Source: CAIXZV01 sp037446495
GTDB lineage: Bacteria > Chloroflexota > Limnocylindria > Limnocylindrales > CSP1-4
Assembly (NCBI GenBank): GCA_037446495.1
Contig: JBBIIL010000032.1
Span: forward strand, 1 to 32,493
Length of the DNA: 32,493 nucleotides
Direction: 5' to 3'
A model generated the notes under the pieces. It was given only the letters and a program-made list of their open reading frames with translations, did no database searches and had not been told where the DNA came from. The position numbers were made by a program, and so were the translations under genes. Each line of letters starts with the position of its first letter. Within the stretch, counting starts at the first letter, position 1. Shown piece by piece: positions 1 through 9,451 of the stretch.

Positions 1-1
1 C

Positions 2-36
2 TGGTCGGGGCGAGAGGATTTGAACCTCCGATCCTC
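2..36 (-). tRNA. tRNA 3'-end fragment (proline-like), incomplete
   Basis: Read on the minus strand, positions 29-13 form a T arm (GGAGG, loop TTCAAAT, CCTCT). It is followed by a 3' acceptor strand CGCCCCG (12-6), discriminator A and an encoded CCA (4-2). This is what the 3' end of many bacterial tRNA-Pro genes looks like. The matching 5' acceptor strand CGGGGCG and a D arm or anticodon arm are absent in the next 60 bases (37-100), so this is not a complete tRNA. It may be a copy of the tRNA 3' end left by site-specific integration, or a decayed tRNA. The amino-acid identity is from general resemblance only. Confidence 0.6.
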
Positions 37-93
37 AGCGCACGCGGCGTCCAGCTGGCGCCACGGCAGGTCGTGCCGCTTGGAGTTGCTGCG

Positions 94-1014
94 TCAGGCC
101 GGCCAACCACCGAGCTCGGCCAGGGTAGGCGGGTTGGCGCCCGCGCGCTCGCAGACGAACGCGGACGCGCGGACCGCGAACCGCGTGGCGCGAAGGACCG
201 CCTCGAGATCGCCGGCTGAGTGGCGCCCGCCGCCGCCCTGCACCAGGCACGCGAGGAACGCCCCGCCGAACGTGTCCCCCGCCCCGATGGTGTCCACCAC
301 GTCCACGGCCGGCGCGACCACCTGGTGCTCGACGCCATCGACCAGCACGCGGACGGGCGCGGCGCCGTCGGTCACGAGCACCACGCGCGGCCCGAGCGCC
401 TGCACCCAGCCGATCGCGGCCGCAATGGGCTCGTCCGGCCGCAGGAACGCCAGATCCTCGGTGCTCACCTTGACCACGTCTGCCCGGGCGAGAACGCGCG
501 CGATTCGGGCGCGGAATGCATCGGGGTCGCGGGTGATCGACGGCCGGCAGTTGGGGTCGATCATCAACAGGAGATCCGGCCGCAGCGCGGCGACCATGCC
601 CTCGAGCGTCGTCGCCATTGGCTCCAGCACGAACCCGAGCGTCCCGGTCAGCACCGCCTCCGTATGGGCGGGGAGACCACCGGCCAGTGGCCCGGGCAGC
701 ACGGCGGGCGCCGAGGTCGCGTCCGTGTAGAAGCGGTACGACGCCGCCCCGTCGGCGCCGATCTCGGCAAGCGCCAGCGTCGTCGGCAGGTCGGTCCGCT
801 GGGCCATCGAGAGGTCCACGCCCGCGCCCGCCAGCCCGGCCTCGAGGTCACGGCCGAACCGGTCCGACGACAGCCCGCCGATCCACGCCACGGGCATGCC
901 CAGCCGGCCCACGGCCCGCGCGCTGTTGTACGGACCGCCGCCGGGCACGGCCGTGATGGACCCGTCGGCCCGCACGATGAGGTCGACGAGGGCATCCCCC
1001 GCAATGACGATCAC
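94..1014 (-). CDS. PfkB-family carbohydrate kinase (ribokinase/fructokinase type)
   Basis: This is an ATP-dependent sugar kinase of 306 residues, the usual family length. Near the N-terminus is the sugar-binding stretch GGGPYNSARA, and near the C-terminus the PfkB signature DTIGAGDTFGG, in which Asp247 of GAGD is the expected catalytic base. The start is GTG at 1014, only 7 bases after the stop of the shortened aldehyde dehydrogenase gene, so it is the third gene of that minus-strand operon. The ribosome site is weak, which suits coupled translation. The substrate cannot be read from sequence. The neighbours (aldehyde dehydrogenases, a nearby deoC, an inositol-dehydrogenase-like gene) suggest a pentose, deoxyribose or inositol-derived sugar. 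The family call is firm; the substrate is unknown. Confidence 0.9.
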   Translation of the reverse strand: MIVIAGDALVDLIVRADGSITAVPGGGPYNSARAVGRLGMPVAWIGGLSSDRFGRDLEAGLAGAGVDLSMAQRTDLPTTLALAEIGADGAASYRFYTDATSAPAVLPGPLAGGLPAHTEAVLTGTLGFVLEPMATTLEGMVAALRPDLLLMIDPNCRPSITRDPDAFRARIARVLARADVVKVSTEDLAFLRPDEPIAAAIGWVQALGPRVVLVTDGAAPVRVLVDGVEHQVVAPAVDVVDTIGAGDTFGGAFLACLVQGGGGRHSAGDLEAVLRATRFAVRASAFVCERAGANPPTLAELGGWPA

Positions 1015-1021
1015 TGCTGCC

Positions 1022-1917
1022 TCACACGCCGATGGGATGCCAGACGGTCTTCATCTCGAGGAACGCTGCGATCCACTCGGGCCGCTCGGCCGCGCGGTCG
1101 TCGAGCCAGTCAAACGAGGCGTCCTTCACACCGGCGGGTCGGCGTGCGACGCGCTTCACCGAGTCCGCGGCAGCCGTCTCGGCGGCGGTCCGCAGGTCGT
1201 CCGGGATCCCCCACCCGTCCATCGCGTCCACGTCCCTGTGGGACGCCAGCACGGGCACCAGCTCCCTGCGCTGCCCCGTGAGGATGTTGACCACGCCGCC
1301 GGGCACATCCGAGGTGGCGAGCACCTCGCCCAGCGTGATCGACGGCAGCGGCCGGCTCTCCGACGCCAGCACGACGACGACGTTGCCGCCGGCGAGCACG
1401 GGCGCCAGGCGCGAGACGAGGCCGAGCAGGCTCGAACGCTCCGGCGCCACCACGCCCACCACGCCCGTCGGCTCGGGGATCGTGAAGTTGAAGTACGGCG
1501 CCGCGACCGGGTTGGCCGAGCCCAGCACCTGGCCGATCTTGTCGGTCCAGCCGGCATACCAGACCCAGCGGTCGATGGCGCGGCCCACGAGCGTCCGGGC
1601 CTCCCCAACGCGCACGCCCTCGGCTGCCATGACCTCGGCGACGAACTGGTCGGTGCGGCCCTCGAGCACCTCGGCCACCCGATAGAGGATCTGGCCGCGG
1701 TTCATCGCGGTTCGACCGGCCCAGCCCGGCGCGGCAGCGCGGGCGGCGCGCACGGCGTCGCGCAGGTCTTTGCGCGAGGCGCGGCAGGCGTTCGCGAGCG
1801 GTTCGCCCTCGGCACCGGTCACCAGGTAGGTCCGCCCGCTCTCCGTGCGCGGGAATGCGCCGCCGACGTACAGCTTGTAGGTGCGCAGGACGGGCAGTCG
1901 GCCAGCGGTCTCGGCCA

Positions 1918-1918
<1 letters not shown>
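1022..1918 (-). CDS. Shortened aldehyde dehydrogenase homologue lacking catalytic residues
   Basis: This 298-residue protein aligns with the N-terminal two thirds of aldehyde dehydrogenases (YVGGAFPRTESGR, WYAGWTDKIGQV, LAPVLAGGNVVVV). The PWNFP asparagine motif is replaced by APERSS, the KPA cofactor lysine is replaced in LASESRP, and no segment carries the catalytic Glu or Cys. It should therefore be inactive as a dehydrogenase. Its ATG shares one base with the stop of the full-length enzyme upstream (TGATG), so the two are probably made in fixed ratio and may form a complex. The pair resembles the two halves of ALDH16 proteins, where a normal domain is followed by a non-catalytic one. That comparison is inference. 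The frame is intact, so it does not look like a decaying pseudogene. Confidence 0.85.
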
Positions 1919-3435
<1,517 letters not shown>

Positions 3436-3498
3436 GCGGCCATTATGGCATCCGGCTGCCGCAGCCCAGACGGGCCGACGTCGTGCGTCGGCGGGGGC

Positions 3499-3521
3499 TA
3501 CAATCCGTGTAATCGATTGCC
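3499..3521 (+). promoter_or_regulatory. Promoter with LacI-type operator upstream of the oxidoreductase gene
   Basis: TACAAT at 3499-3504 is a good -10 box for the gene starting at 3564. Just downstream, 3508-3521 is an imperfect palindrome centred on CG (core GTAATCGATTGC). That is the usual layout of operators bound by LacI/GalR-family repressors, and it would cover the start of transcription. No convincing -35 box is seen, and no LacI-family gene lies in the window. Confidence 0.45.
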
Positions 3522-3563
3522 GGCCACTCGCGGTCGGCCAGCGCAATGAACTGGAGATGACGA

Positions 3564-4595
3564 ATGGGCGGCTTCGCGCTCAAGGAGCCCGGGCGGATCG
3601 GCGTCGCGGTGCTCGGCGCCGGGCGCATGGCGCAAACGCACCTGCGCACCCTGGCCGGGATCGACAACGCAGATGTGGTCGTGGTGGCGGACCCCGTCGA
3701 GTCCGCGGCGAAGCGCGGTCTCGAACTCGCCCACGCCCGACGCTGGACGCTCGACCCCGTCGAGGCGATCCACGACCCGGACGTCGAGGCGGTCGTGATC
3801 GTCACGCCCACCTCCACGCACGCCTCGCTGATCGAGGCGGCACTCCGCGCGGGCAAAGCGGTGTGGACCGAGAAGCCCATCGCGCAGGACCTGGCCGACA
3901 CGCAGAAGATCGTGGACCTGTGGCGCGAGACCCAGATCCCGATCGCGGTCGGGTTCATGCGCCGCTACGACCCGGGCTACGCCAGGGCCAAGGAGCTGAT
4001 CGACGCCGGCGAGCTGGGCCGCATCGAGCAGTTCCACGCCTACTCCCGCGACGTCAACCCGCCGCCCCTCGAGTTCCTGCTCCATGCCGGGGGCTCGTTC
4101 CTTGACATGTCCGTGCACGACCTGGACCTCGCCCGCTTCCTGGTGGGCGAGGTGGACGAGGTACACGCCTGGGCGGCGACGCTGTTCGACGACCGGTTCA
4201 CCCAGGCGAACGACTGGGACACGGCCGCGATCCTGCTCCGCTTCAAGAACGGGGCGATGGGCGTCATCGAGACCGCGCGCCACTCCAACTGGGGCTACGA
4301 CATCAGGGCCGAGGTCAGCGGCTCGACGTCCAAGGTGTCGATCGACGCCGCGCAGAAGACGCCCGCCACGGTCACCAGCGGGGTCAATCTGCAGCACGAC
4401 CTCTACACCGACTTCTTCGACCGTTTCGACCTCGCCTATCAGCGCGAGCTCGAGGCGTTCTTCGCGGATCTCGCTGCGGGGCGGACGCCGCTCCCAGGCC
4501 CGGAGGACGCACTCGAGACGCTGCGCCTCGCCGTGGCCTGCACGCGCAGCTGGCAGGAGAATCGGCCGGTCAAGCTCGCCGAGGTCACAGCCTAG
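3564..4595 (+). CDS. Gfo/Idh/MocA-family oxidoreductase, inositol 2-dehydrogenase-like
   Basis: This NAD(P)-dependent sugar or inositol dehydrogenase has 343 residues, the normal family length. The N-terminal Rossmann fold carries GAGRMA (residues 18-23). The family motif EKP is at 103-105, with Lys104 the expected catalytic lysine. Asp181 and His185 (DMSVHD) have the same spacing as the catalytic Asp/His pair of Bacillus IolG. The stretch between EKP and DMSVHD, including NPPPLEF, is also close to inositol 2-dehydrogenases. The ATG at 3564 has GGAG seven bases upstream. It is divergent from the aldehyde dehydrogenase operon and has its own promoter with a possible LacI operator. Substrate (myo-, scyllo-inositol or a related polyol) is inferred. 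Confidence 0.85.
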   Translation: MGGFALKEPGRIGVAVLGAGRMAQTHLRTLAGIDNADVVVVADPVESAAKRGLELAHARRWTLDPVEAIHDPDVEAVVIVTPTSTHASLIEAALRAGKAVWTEKPIAQDLADTQKIVDLWRETQIPIAVGFMRRYDPGYARAKELIDAGELGRIEQFHAYSRDVNPPPLEFLLHAGGSFLDMSVHDLDLARFLVGEVDEVHAWAATLFDDRFTQANDWDTAAILLRFKNGAMGVIETARHSNWGYDIRAEVSGSTSKVSIDAAQKTPATVTSGVNLQHDLYTDFFDRFDLAYQRELEAFFADLAAGRTPLPGPEDALETLRLAVACTRSWQENRPVKLAEVTA

Positions 4596-4631
4596 GCCTC
4601 GGGCCTCAGGGGGGTCGAGGAGGCTCGGGCC

Positions 4632-4646
4632 CCCGCCGTCGGCGGG
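4632..4646 (+). terminator. Short GC hairpin in the 4596-4765 gap
   Basis: The 170-base gap after the oxidoreductase gene is very GC-rich. It contains a perfect CCCGCC/GGCGGG stem with a 3-base loop but no T tract. It may act as a terminator or processing site, but such hairpins arise easily at this base composition. Confidence 0.25.
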
Positions 4647-4752
4647 CCTGGCTCGGGCTGACGAAGGAGGCCGGCGCTCGAGCAGGCGGGTCCGCTGCGG
4701 AGGGCGGACGATCGCGTGCGCGCGGGATAAGCGGCAGCTAAGTCGGGTCCGC

Positions 4753-4758
4753 TACCCT
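4753..4758 (+). promoter_or_regulatory. -10 box (TACCCT) of a leaderless promoter
   Basis: TACCCT ends 7 bases before the ATG at 4766, so transcription would start at or next to the start codon. No ribosome-binding site is present, which agrees with a leaderless message. Confidence 0.4.
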
Positions 4759-4765
4759 GCGCGAC

Positions 4766-6592
4766 ATGCCTGACCTGCCGATTTGGGAGGCGCGCTTCCG
4801 CGCGCCGATTCTGGGGTTCCCTGCCTGGTCTCCCGACGCGCCAGACCGGCTCGCCATCGCGTCCACGGAAAGCGGCTCCTACCAGCTGTATGCGTGGGAC
4901 CGGGCCGCGGGCACCCGCCGACAGGTCACCCACGACCCGGTGGGCGTCCTGGGCGGGCGCCCCACGCGGGACGGCCGCGGGATCGTCTGGTTCCATGACG
5001 CCACGGGCGCCGAATCGGGCCGGTGGGTGGTGGCGCCGTTCGAGGAGCCGCGTGCTCCCGAGCCGCTGCTGGAGGGCGTGCCGGAGGGCTGGAACGAGGG
5101 CCTGGCCATCGGACGGCGGCGGATCGCGGCGGCCATCAGCACGGCTGAGCGGTTCGCTATCTGGGTGTCGGAAGTCGGTGCCCAGGCGCGCCTGCTGCAC
5201 GCGCACCCGCAGATGCTCAGCCTGGGCGCGGACGACGCCGCGGCACTGTCGGCGGACGAGTCGATGATCGTGTTCGAGCACGCGGAGGACGGCGACGTGC
5301 ACCACGCGGCGCTGCGAGCGATCGACGCCGTGACGGGCCAGACGGTCGCGGACCTGCGGTGGGACGGCGTGGCGATCTCCAGTCACGGCTTCGCGCCCGT
5401 CGCGGGCGATCCCCGCGTTGCGATCAGCCACGAGCGGACGGGCGAACGGCGACCGGCCATCTGGGACGTGCGCAGCGGCGAGGTCAGGGACCTCCCGACG
5501 GGCCTCACCGGGAACCTCGAGGTCGCGGGCTGGTGGCCCGACGGGTCGGCCGTCCTGCTGCTCCAGATGGTCGAGGGCCAGCACCGGCTGCACCGACACG
5601 ACATCGTGACGGGCACCACGGCGCAGCTGGAGTCCGAGCCCGGTTCCATCACCGCCGCCGCCGTGCGTCCCGACGGCGAGGTCTGGTACCGGAGCCACAA
5701 CGGCGAGCACCCTGCGGAGCTGCGGGCCGTGGGCGGCACCGCACCCCTGCTGGAGCCAGACGGACCGCGCGCCCCCGCAGGCAGCGCGTTCGAGAGCTGG
5801 CGCTTCGTCAACCCGAGAGGCCAGCAGGTCCACGGGTTCATCGTCCGGCCCGCCGGCGACGGACCCCATCCGGTGATCATGCGGGTCCACGGCGGTCCCC
5901 ACATGCTCGACATGGACCGCTGGATGCCCGACATCCTCGCCCACGTCGACAGTGGGTTCCTCGTGGCGATGGTCAACTACCGCGGCTCGGACGGGTACGG
6001 CGCCGCATGGCGCGACGAGCTGATCGGCAACATCGGCTTCCTCGAGCTCGAGGACGTCACAGCCGGCCTTGAGGACCTCGTCAATCGCGGCCTCGCGGAC
6101 CCCGAGCGCGTCGTCCTCGCCGGCTGGTCGTGGGGCGGGTACGTCACGCTGCTCGGCGCCGGCCGGCACCCCGACCGGTGGGCCTCGCTCGTGGCCGGCG
6201 TGCCGGTCGCGGACTACGTGGCCGCATTCGAGGACGAGGCGCCGTCGCTCCAGGCGCTCGACCGATCACTCTTCGTCGGCGACCCCACCACAGTTCCCGA
6301 ACTGTTCAGCGAGCGCAGCCCCATCACCTACGTGGACGCCGTTCGGGCACCCTTGCTGATCCTGGCCGGCGAGAACGACTCGCGCTGCCCCATCCGCCAG
6401 ATCTGGAACTACGTCGGCCGGCTGCGGGCGCGTGGCCTCGAGCCACAGGTCTACACCTACGCCACCGGCCACGCCTCGTTCGACACGGACGAGAAGCTGC
6501 GCCAGGCGGCCATCGTGCTGGACCACCTCGCACGCACGGTCCCGGGCGTCACCCGTCTCGAGGGCATCGAGCGGCACGTCCCGGCGGGCTGA
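4766..6592 (+). CDS. S9-family (prolyl oligopeptidase-like) serine peptidase
   Basis: This 608-residue hydrolase has an N-terminal beta-propeller-like half (repeats with SPDAPD, WWPDGS, VRPDGE) and a C-terminal alpha/beta-hydrolase domain starting near residue 350. The nucleophile is Ser455 in GWSWGGY. Asp538 (GENDSR) and His569 (TGHASF) complete the triad, with spacing usual for acylaminoacyl-peptidase relatives. The oxyanion region RVHGGPH is also present. There is no signal peptide, so it probably acts in the cytoplasm on short peptides. The ATG at 4766 has no ribosome site but sits 7 bases after a -10 box. A second S9 peptidase lies at 9452-11569 on the other strand. They are diverged in length and are not a recent duplication. 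Confidence 0.9.
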   Translation: MPDLPIWEARFRAPILGFPAWSPDAPDRLAIASTESGSYQLYAWDRAAGTRRQVTHDPVGVLGGRPTRDGRGIVWFHDATGAESGRWVVAPFEEPRAPEPLLEGVPEGWNEGLAIGRRRIAAAISTAERFAIWVSEVGAQARLLHAHPQMLSLGADDAAALSADESMIVFEHAEDGDVHHAALRAIDAVTGQTVADLRWDGVAISSHGFAPVAGDPRVAISHERTGERRPAIWDVRSGEVRDLPTGLTGNLEVAGWWPDGSAVLLLQMVEGQHRLHRHDIVTGTTAQLESEPGSITAAAVRPDGEVWYRSHNGEHPAELRAVGGTAPLLEPDGPRAPAGSAFESWRFVNPRGQQVHGFIVRPAGDGPHPVIMRVHGGPHMLDMDRWMPDILAHVDSGFLVAMVNYRGSDGYGAAWRDELIGNIGFLELEDVTAGLEDLVNRGLADPERVVLAGWSWGGYVTLLGAGRHPDRWASLVAGVPVADYVAAFEDEAPSLQALDRSLFVGDPTTVPELFSERSPITYVDAVRAPLLILAGENDSRCPIRQIWNYVGRLRARGLEPQVYTYATGHASFDTDEKLRQAAIVLDHLARTVPGVTRLEGIERHVPAG

Positions 6593-6635
6593 GACGCGGC
6601 TCGGGCTCGTCTCGCGAGGAGTGCCCGCCGCTCTC

Positions 6636-6641
6636 TACACT
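6636..6641 (+). promoter_or_regulatory. -10 box (TACACT) of a leaderless promoter
   Basis: TACACT ends 8 bases before the ATG at 6650, so the transcript should begin at the start codon. No Shine-Dalgarno sequence is visible. Confidence 0.4.
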
Positions 6642-6649
6642 GCAAGGCG

Positions 6650-7207
6650 ATGACCACATACGCGGTCCTCTTGCGCGGGATCAATGTCGGCGGCAGGAAC
6701 GCCGTGCCGATGGCCGGCCTGCGGCAATGTCTGGAGGGACTGGGCTTCTCCGGCGTGTCGAGCTACATCGCCAGCGGCAACGTCGTCCTGCAGTCCGACC
6801 AGACGGCCGACCAGATTCGAGCGCAGGTCGAAGCGGCCCTGGCCAGCCGATTCCACCTGGACGATGCGCTGATCAGGGTTCTGGTGATGACCCGCGGTCA
6901 GCTTGAAGCGGTTGTCGTCGGCAAGCCCGAAGGTTTCGGCGAGGAGCCGGACACGTACCATTGCGACGCCATCTTCCTCATCGGCCTCGATGCGGTGGAG
7001 GCGATGACCGCATTCGAGCCCCGCGAGGGCGTCGACCGGGTCTGGGCGGGCGAAGGGGTCATCTACTCGCAGCGCCTCACCGCCCTCCGCACGAAGAGTC
7101 GCCTCGGCCAGGTCATGGGGACGCCAGCCTACAAGTCCATGACGATCCGTAACTGGAGGACGACGACGGCCCTCCTAGAGCTCGCCCGCCAAACCGAAGA
7201 CCGGTAG
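6650..7207 (+). CDS. DUF1697 domain-containing protein
   Basis: The 185-residue protein matches DUF1697 over its whole length. It starts with the family hallmark YAVLLRGINVGGRN, followed by LEGLGFSGVSSYIASGNV, and ends with the conserved TIRNWRTTTALLEL segment. The family is widespread in bacteria, single-domain and of unknown biochemical function. The gene appears to be monocistronic. Its 3' end converges on the acyltransferase gene with a 33-base gap that holds no clear terminator. The domain call is firm but no role can be given. Confidence 0.9.
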   Translation: MTTYAVLLRGINVGGRNAVPMAGLRQCLEGLGFSGVSSYIASGNVVLQSDQTADQIRAQVEAALASRFHLDDALIRVLVMTRGQLEAVVVGKPEGFGEEPDTYHCDAIFLIGLDAVEAMTAFEPREGVDRVWAGEGVIYSQRLTALRTKSRLGQVMGTPAYKSMTIRNWRTTTALLELARQTEDR

Positions 7208-7240
7208 CGCGGGATGCGCGGCGCGGCGCGACCCCCCCTC

Positions 7241-8356
7241 TCAGGCGAACCGGTACGCCGCGCGATTGCCGCGACACGGGCTGCCTCGACCGTACGCGAT
7301 CACGCCCGCGGTGACGTCTGCGAGGGACCAGAAGCAGGTGACCGAGCTCTCGGTCCCGTTGTCGTGGCGACAGATCGAGGGCTTGGTCGCGTGGTCGCAG
7401 AGGAAGGCGAACAGCGCCTCGCCCGTGATGGACCCGCCGTCGGGTCCATCCCCCGCCGGGCCGTCGAGCAGCTCCAGAGCGCGGGCCAGGCGCACGGCGG
7501 ACGTGCGCGCGTACGCCGGGTCGGCCTCGTAGCGGAGCATCCGCTCGCAGGCGTAGTGGTTGGTGTGGGCGAGGGTTCCAGCGGCGCTGGGACGGGTCAC
7601 CTCCGCGTCGGTGGCGGATCCCTCCACGTTGACCACCCCGCCCTCGCGGTGGGCGAAGACGGTGTTGTACGACGACGCGCGGTCCGGGCGCAGGGCCATG
7701 GCGACCGCCGCGTTGAGGGTCGGCGCAGTGAGCTGCTCGCGGACCATGAGCAGGCGCGGCACGCCGACGCGGTCATCGTTGGGCGAGAGCTCGTTCCCGG
7801 TCAGGCTCAGGCCGGCCGAGTTCCACCCCACCGAGATCCACGGCCCGATGCCCAGGGAGAACACGACCGGCTCGCCGGGAACCCGCCATTCCACGGCAAC
7901 CGCCGCGGCCTCTGAGGAGGGTGACAGGTCGTTGTTGTGCGCGACCCACACATGGCCGTCAGCGGTGGCGGGCGGAACGGCCACGAGATCCGAGCACCGC
8001 CCGTGGCCGAAGCCGCGTCCCTCCCCGCCGCCACCGGGCCCGGCCTGCGACGGCCGGGCGGACCAGATCTCCTCGATGGACGCGGCGAACAGCGCCAGCC
8101 GATCCACGCCCGCTCCGTCGGCCGCGCCGTCGATCTCGGCCACCAGCCACGGAGTCGCGCGAAGCGTGACGTCGCGGTGCGCAGCGGCGAGCGAGAGCTG
8201 TGTATCGCGGGTGCGCCCGGCCGGCAGCTCGGCGTCGAAGTCAACCGCGGCGCGGATCGTCCCAGCTGTCGCCTCGCCCAGCTGGCGGCCGACCTCGTAG
8301 TGCGTGCCCGCCACGCGCAGGAGCGGCAGGCCGCCGGGTTCGTCGAGCGCCGTCAC
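7241..8356 (-). CDS. C45-family autoproteolytic acyltransferase/hydrolase
   Basis: This 371-residue protein resembles acyl-CoA:6-aminopenicillanate acyltransferase-type Ntn hydrolases. These cleave themselves before a cysteine that becomes the N-terminal nucleophile. Here Cys121 in GHGRCSDL is the expected cleavage site and nucleophile. It is followed by the family motifs AHNNDL, a GNELS region, HTNHY, and near the C-terminus SVTCFWSLAD. The start is GTG at 8356, with GGGAG six bases upstream and only 15 bases after the deoC stop, so it is the second gene of a deoC operon. The substrate is unknown. Family members hydrolyse or form amides of acyl chains. The link with deoC may be only transcriptional. 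Confidence 0.82.
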   Translation of the reverse strand: MTALDEPGGLPLLRVAGTHYEVGRQLGEATAGTIRAAVDFDAELPAGRTRDTQLSLAAAHRDVTLRATPWLVAEIDGAADGAGVDRLALFAASIEEIWSARPSQAGPGGGGEGRGFGHGRCSDLVAVPPATADGHVWVAHNNDLSPSSEAAAVAVEWRVPGEPVVFSLGIGPWISVGWNSAGLSLTGNELSPNDDRVGVPRLLMVREQLTAPTLNAAVAMALRPDRASSYNTVFAHREGGVVNVEGSATDAEVTRPSAAGTLAHTNHYACERMLRYEADPAYARTSAVRLARALELLDGPAGDGPDGGSITGEALFAFLCDHATKPSICRHDNGTESSVTCFWSLADVTAGVIAYGRGSPCRGNRAAYRFA

Positions 8357-8371
8357 GGCCGACTCCCGGCC

Positions 8372-9349
8372 TCAGTCCAGCGAGAAGTGGTCCGGCCGCT
8401 GGTAGGCGCCAGTGCGCTCCTTCTCAAGCTGCATCAGCACGTCGTTGAGCAGCGAGGAGGCGCCGAAGCGGAACAGGTCTGGGGTCATCCATCGCGGGCC
8501 AAGGGTCTCGTACAGGACCACCAGGTACTGGATCGCCTCCTTCGCCGTCCGGATCCCGCCCGCGGGCTTCATGCCCACGATCCGGCCGGTCACGCGCTCG
8601 AAATCGCGGATCGCCTCGAGCATCACCAGCGTGACGGGCAGAGTGGCGGCCGGGCTGACCTTCCCGGTGGAGGTCTTGATGAAGTCGGCGCCGGCGGCCA
8701 TCGCGAGGACGCTGGCGCGGCGGACGTTGTCGTACGTTCCCAGCTCGCCGGTCTCGAGGATCACCTTGAGGTGCGCGTCGCCGCACGCCTCTCTGACCGC
8801 GACGATCTCGTCGAACACCTCGCCGTACTGGCCCGACAGGAACGCGCCCCGGTCGATCACCATGTCGATCTCGTCGGCACCGGCGGCGGCGGCCTCGCGC
8901 ACCTCGGCGAGCTTGACGTCGAGGAAGGTCTGGCCCGACGGGAACGCCGTGGCCACCGACGCCACCTTCACGCCGGAGGTCCCCAGCGCCGCCTTCGCCT
9001 CCGCGATGAACGTGGGGTAGACACAGATGGCCGCGACGTGGGGGATTGACGGATCGCCCGGCAGCGGGCGCATGCCCTTCGCGCACAGCGCGCGGACCTT
9101 GCCGGTGGTGTCCTTTCCCTCGAGCGTGGTCAGGTCGATCATCCGGATGACGAGGTCGAGCGCCCAGACCTTGGACGCCTTCTTGATCGAGCGCTTCTGG
9201 AGCGACGCGACGCGCTCCTGCACGCCGACGGCGTCCACCGGGGTAACGCGGCCCAGCACCGAGCCGAGGCTGCCGGCGCGCGGGTCGAGCGCGCGGACGA
9301 GCTCTCCGGCGCGATCGCGTGCGGTGGCGTGGACTGTCGGGGTGCTCAT
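8372..9349 (-). CDS. deoC: Deoxyribose-phosphate aldolase
   Basis: DeoC cleaves 2-deoxyribose 5-phosphate to acetaldehyde and glyceraldehyde 3-phosphate. The Schiff-base lysine is Lys225 in FIKTSTGK, and the second active-site lysine is Lys261 in MKPAGGIR. The EIDMVID strand supplies the conserved acidic residue. The protein is 325 residues, longer than the E. coli enzyme because of an N-terminal extension of about 70 residues, as in several other bacterial DeoC proteins. The ATG at 9349 is chosen over a farther upstream frame because a TATGCT -10 box sits six bases before it. It heads a two-gene minus-strand operon. The aldehyde dehydrogenase at 1918-3435 could oxidise its acetaldehyde product. 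Confidence 0.95.
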   Translation of the reverse strand: MSTPTVHATARDRAGELVRALDPRAGSLGSVLGRVTPVDAVGVQERVASLQKRSIKKASKVWALDLVIRMIDLTTLEGKDTTGKVRALCAKGMRPLPGDPSIPHVAAICVYPTFIAEAKAALGTSGVKVASVATAFPSGQTFLDVKLAEVREAAAAGADEIDMVIDRGAFLSGQYGEVFDEIVAVREACGDAHLKVILETGELGTYDNVRRASVLAMAAGADFIKTSTGKVSPAATLPVTLVMLEAIRDFERVTGRIVGMKPAGGIRTAKEAIQYLVVLYETLGPRWMTPDLFRFGASSLLNDVLMQLEKERTGAYQRPDHFSLD

Positions 9350-9355
9350 CAGTCG

Positions 9356-9361
9356 AGCATA
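9356..9361 (-). promoter_or_regulatory. -10 box (TATGCT) of the deoC promoter, leaderless
   Basis: On the minus strand TATGCT is separated by six bases (CGACTG) from the deoC ATG, which predicts a transcript starting at the start codon. Confidence 0.45.
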
Positions 9362-9369
9362 CCGCGCCC

Positions 9370-9413
9370 GTCCGGCGGGGTCGCCGGGGCTCACGCGCGG
9401 CGGGGCGCCGGAC
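9370..9413 (-). terminator. Inverted repeat in the deoC / S9-peptidase gap
   Basis: GTCCGGCG (9370-9377) and CGCCGGAC (9406-9413) are a perfect 8-base inverted repeat around a 28-base GC-rich loop. They lie between the stop of the upstream S9 peptidase gene and the deoC promoter. It could end transcription of the peptidase gene. There is no T tract, so this is tentative. Confidence 0.25.
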
Positions 9414-9451
9414 ACTGCCAGCGACGGCTCCCCGACGCCTGGCCGCGCAGC

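Noticed and set aside
2..90. Complete tRNA gene
   Set aside because: No 5' acceptor strand complementary to CGCCCCG and no D or anticodon arm can be found in the next 60 bases.
4592..6169. Open frame of 525 codons on the minus strand
   Set aside because: It overlaps a complete S9 peptidase on the plus strand and shows no family motif.
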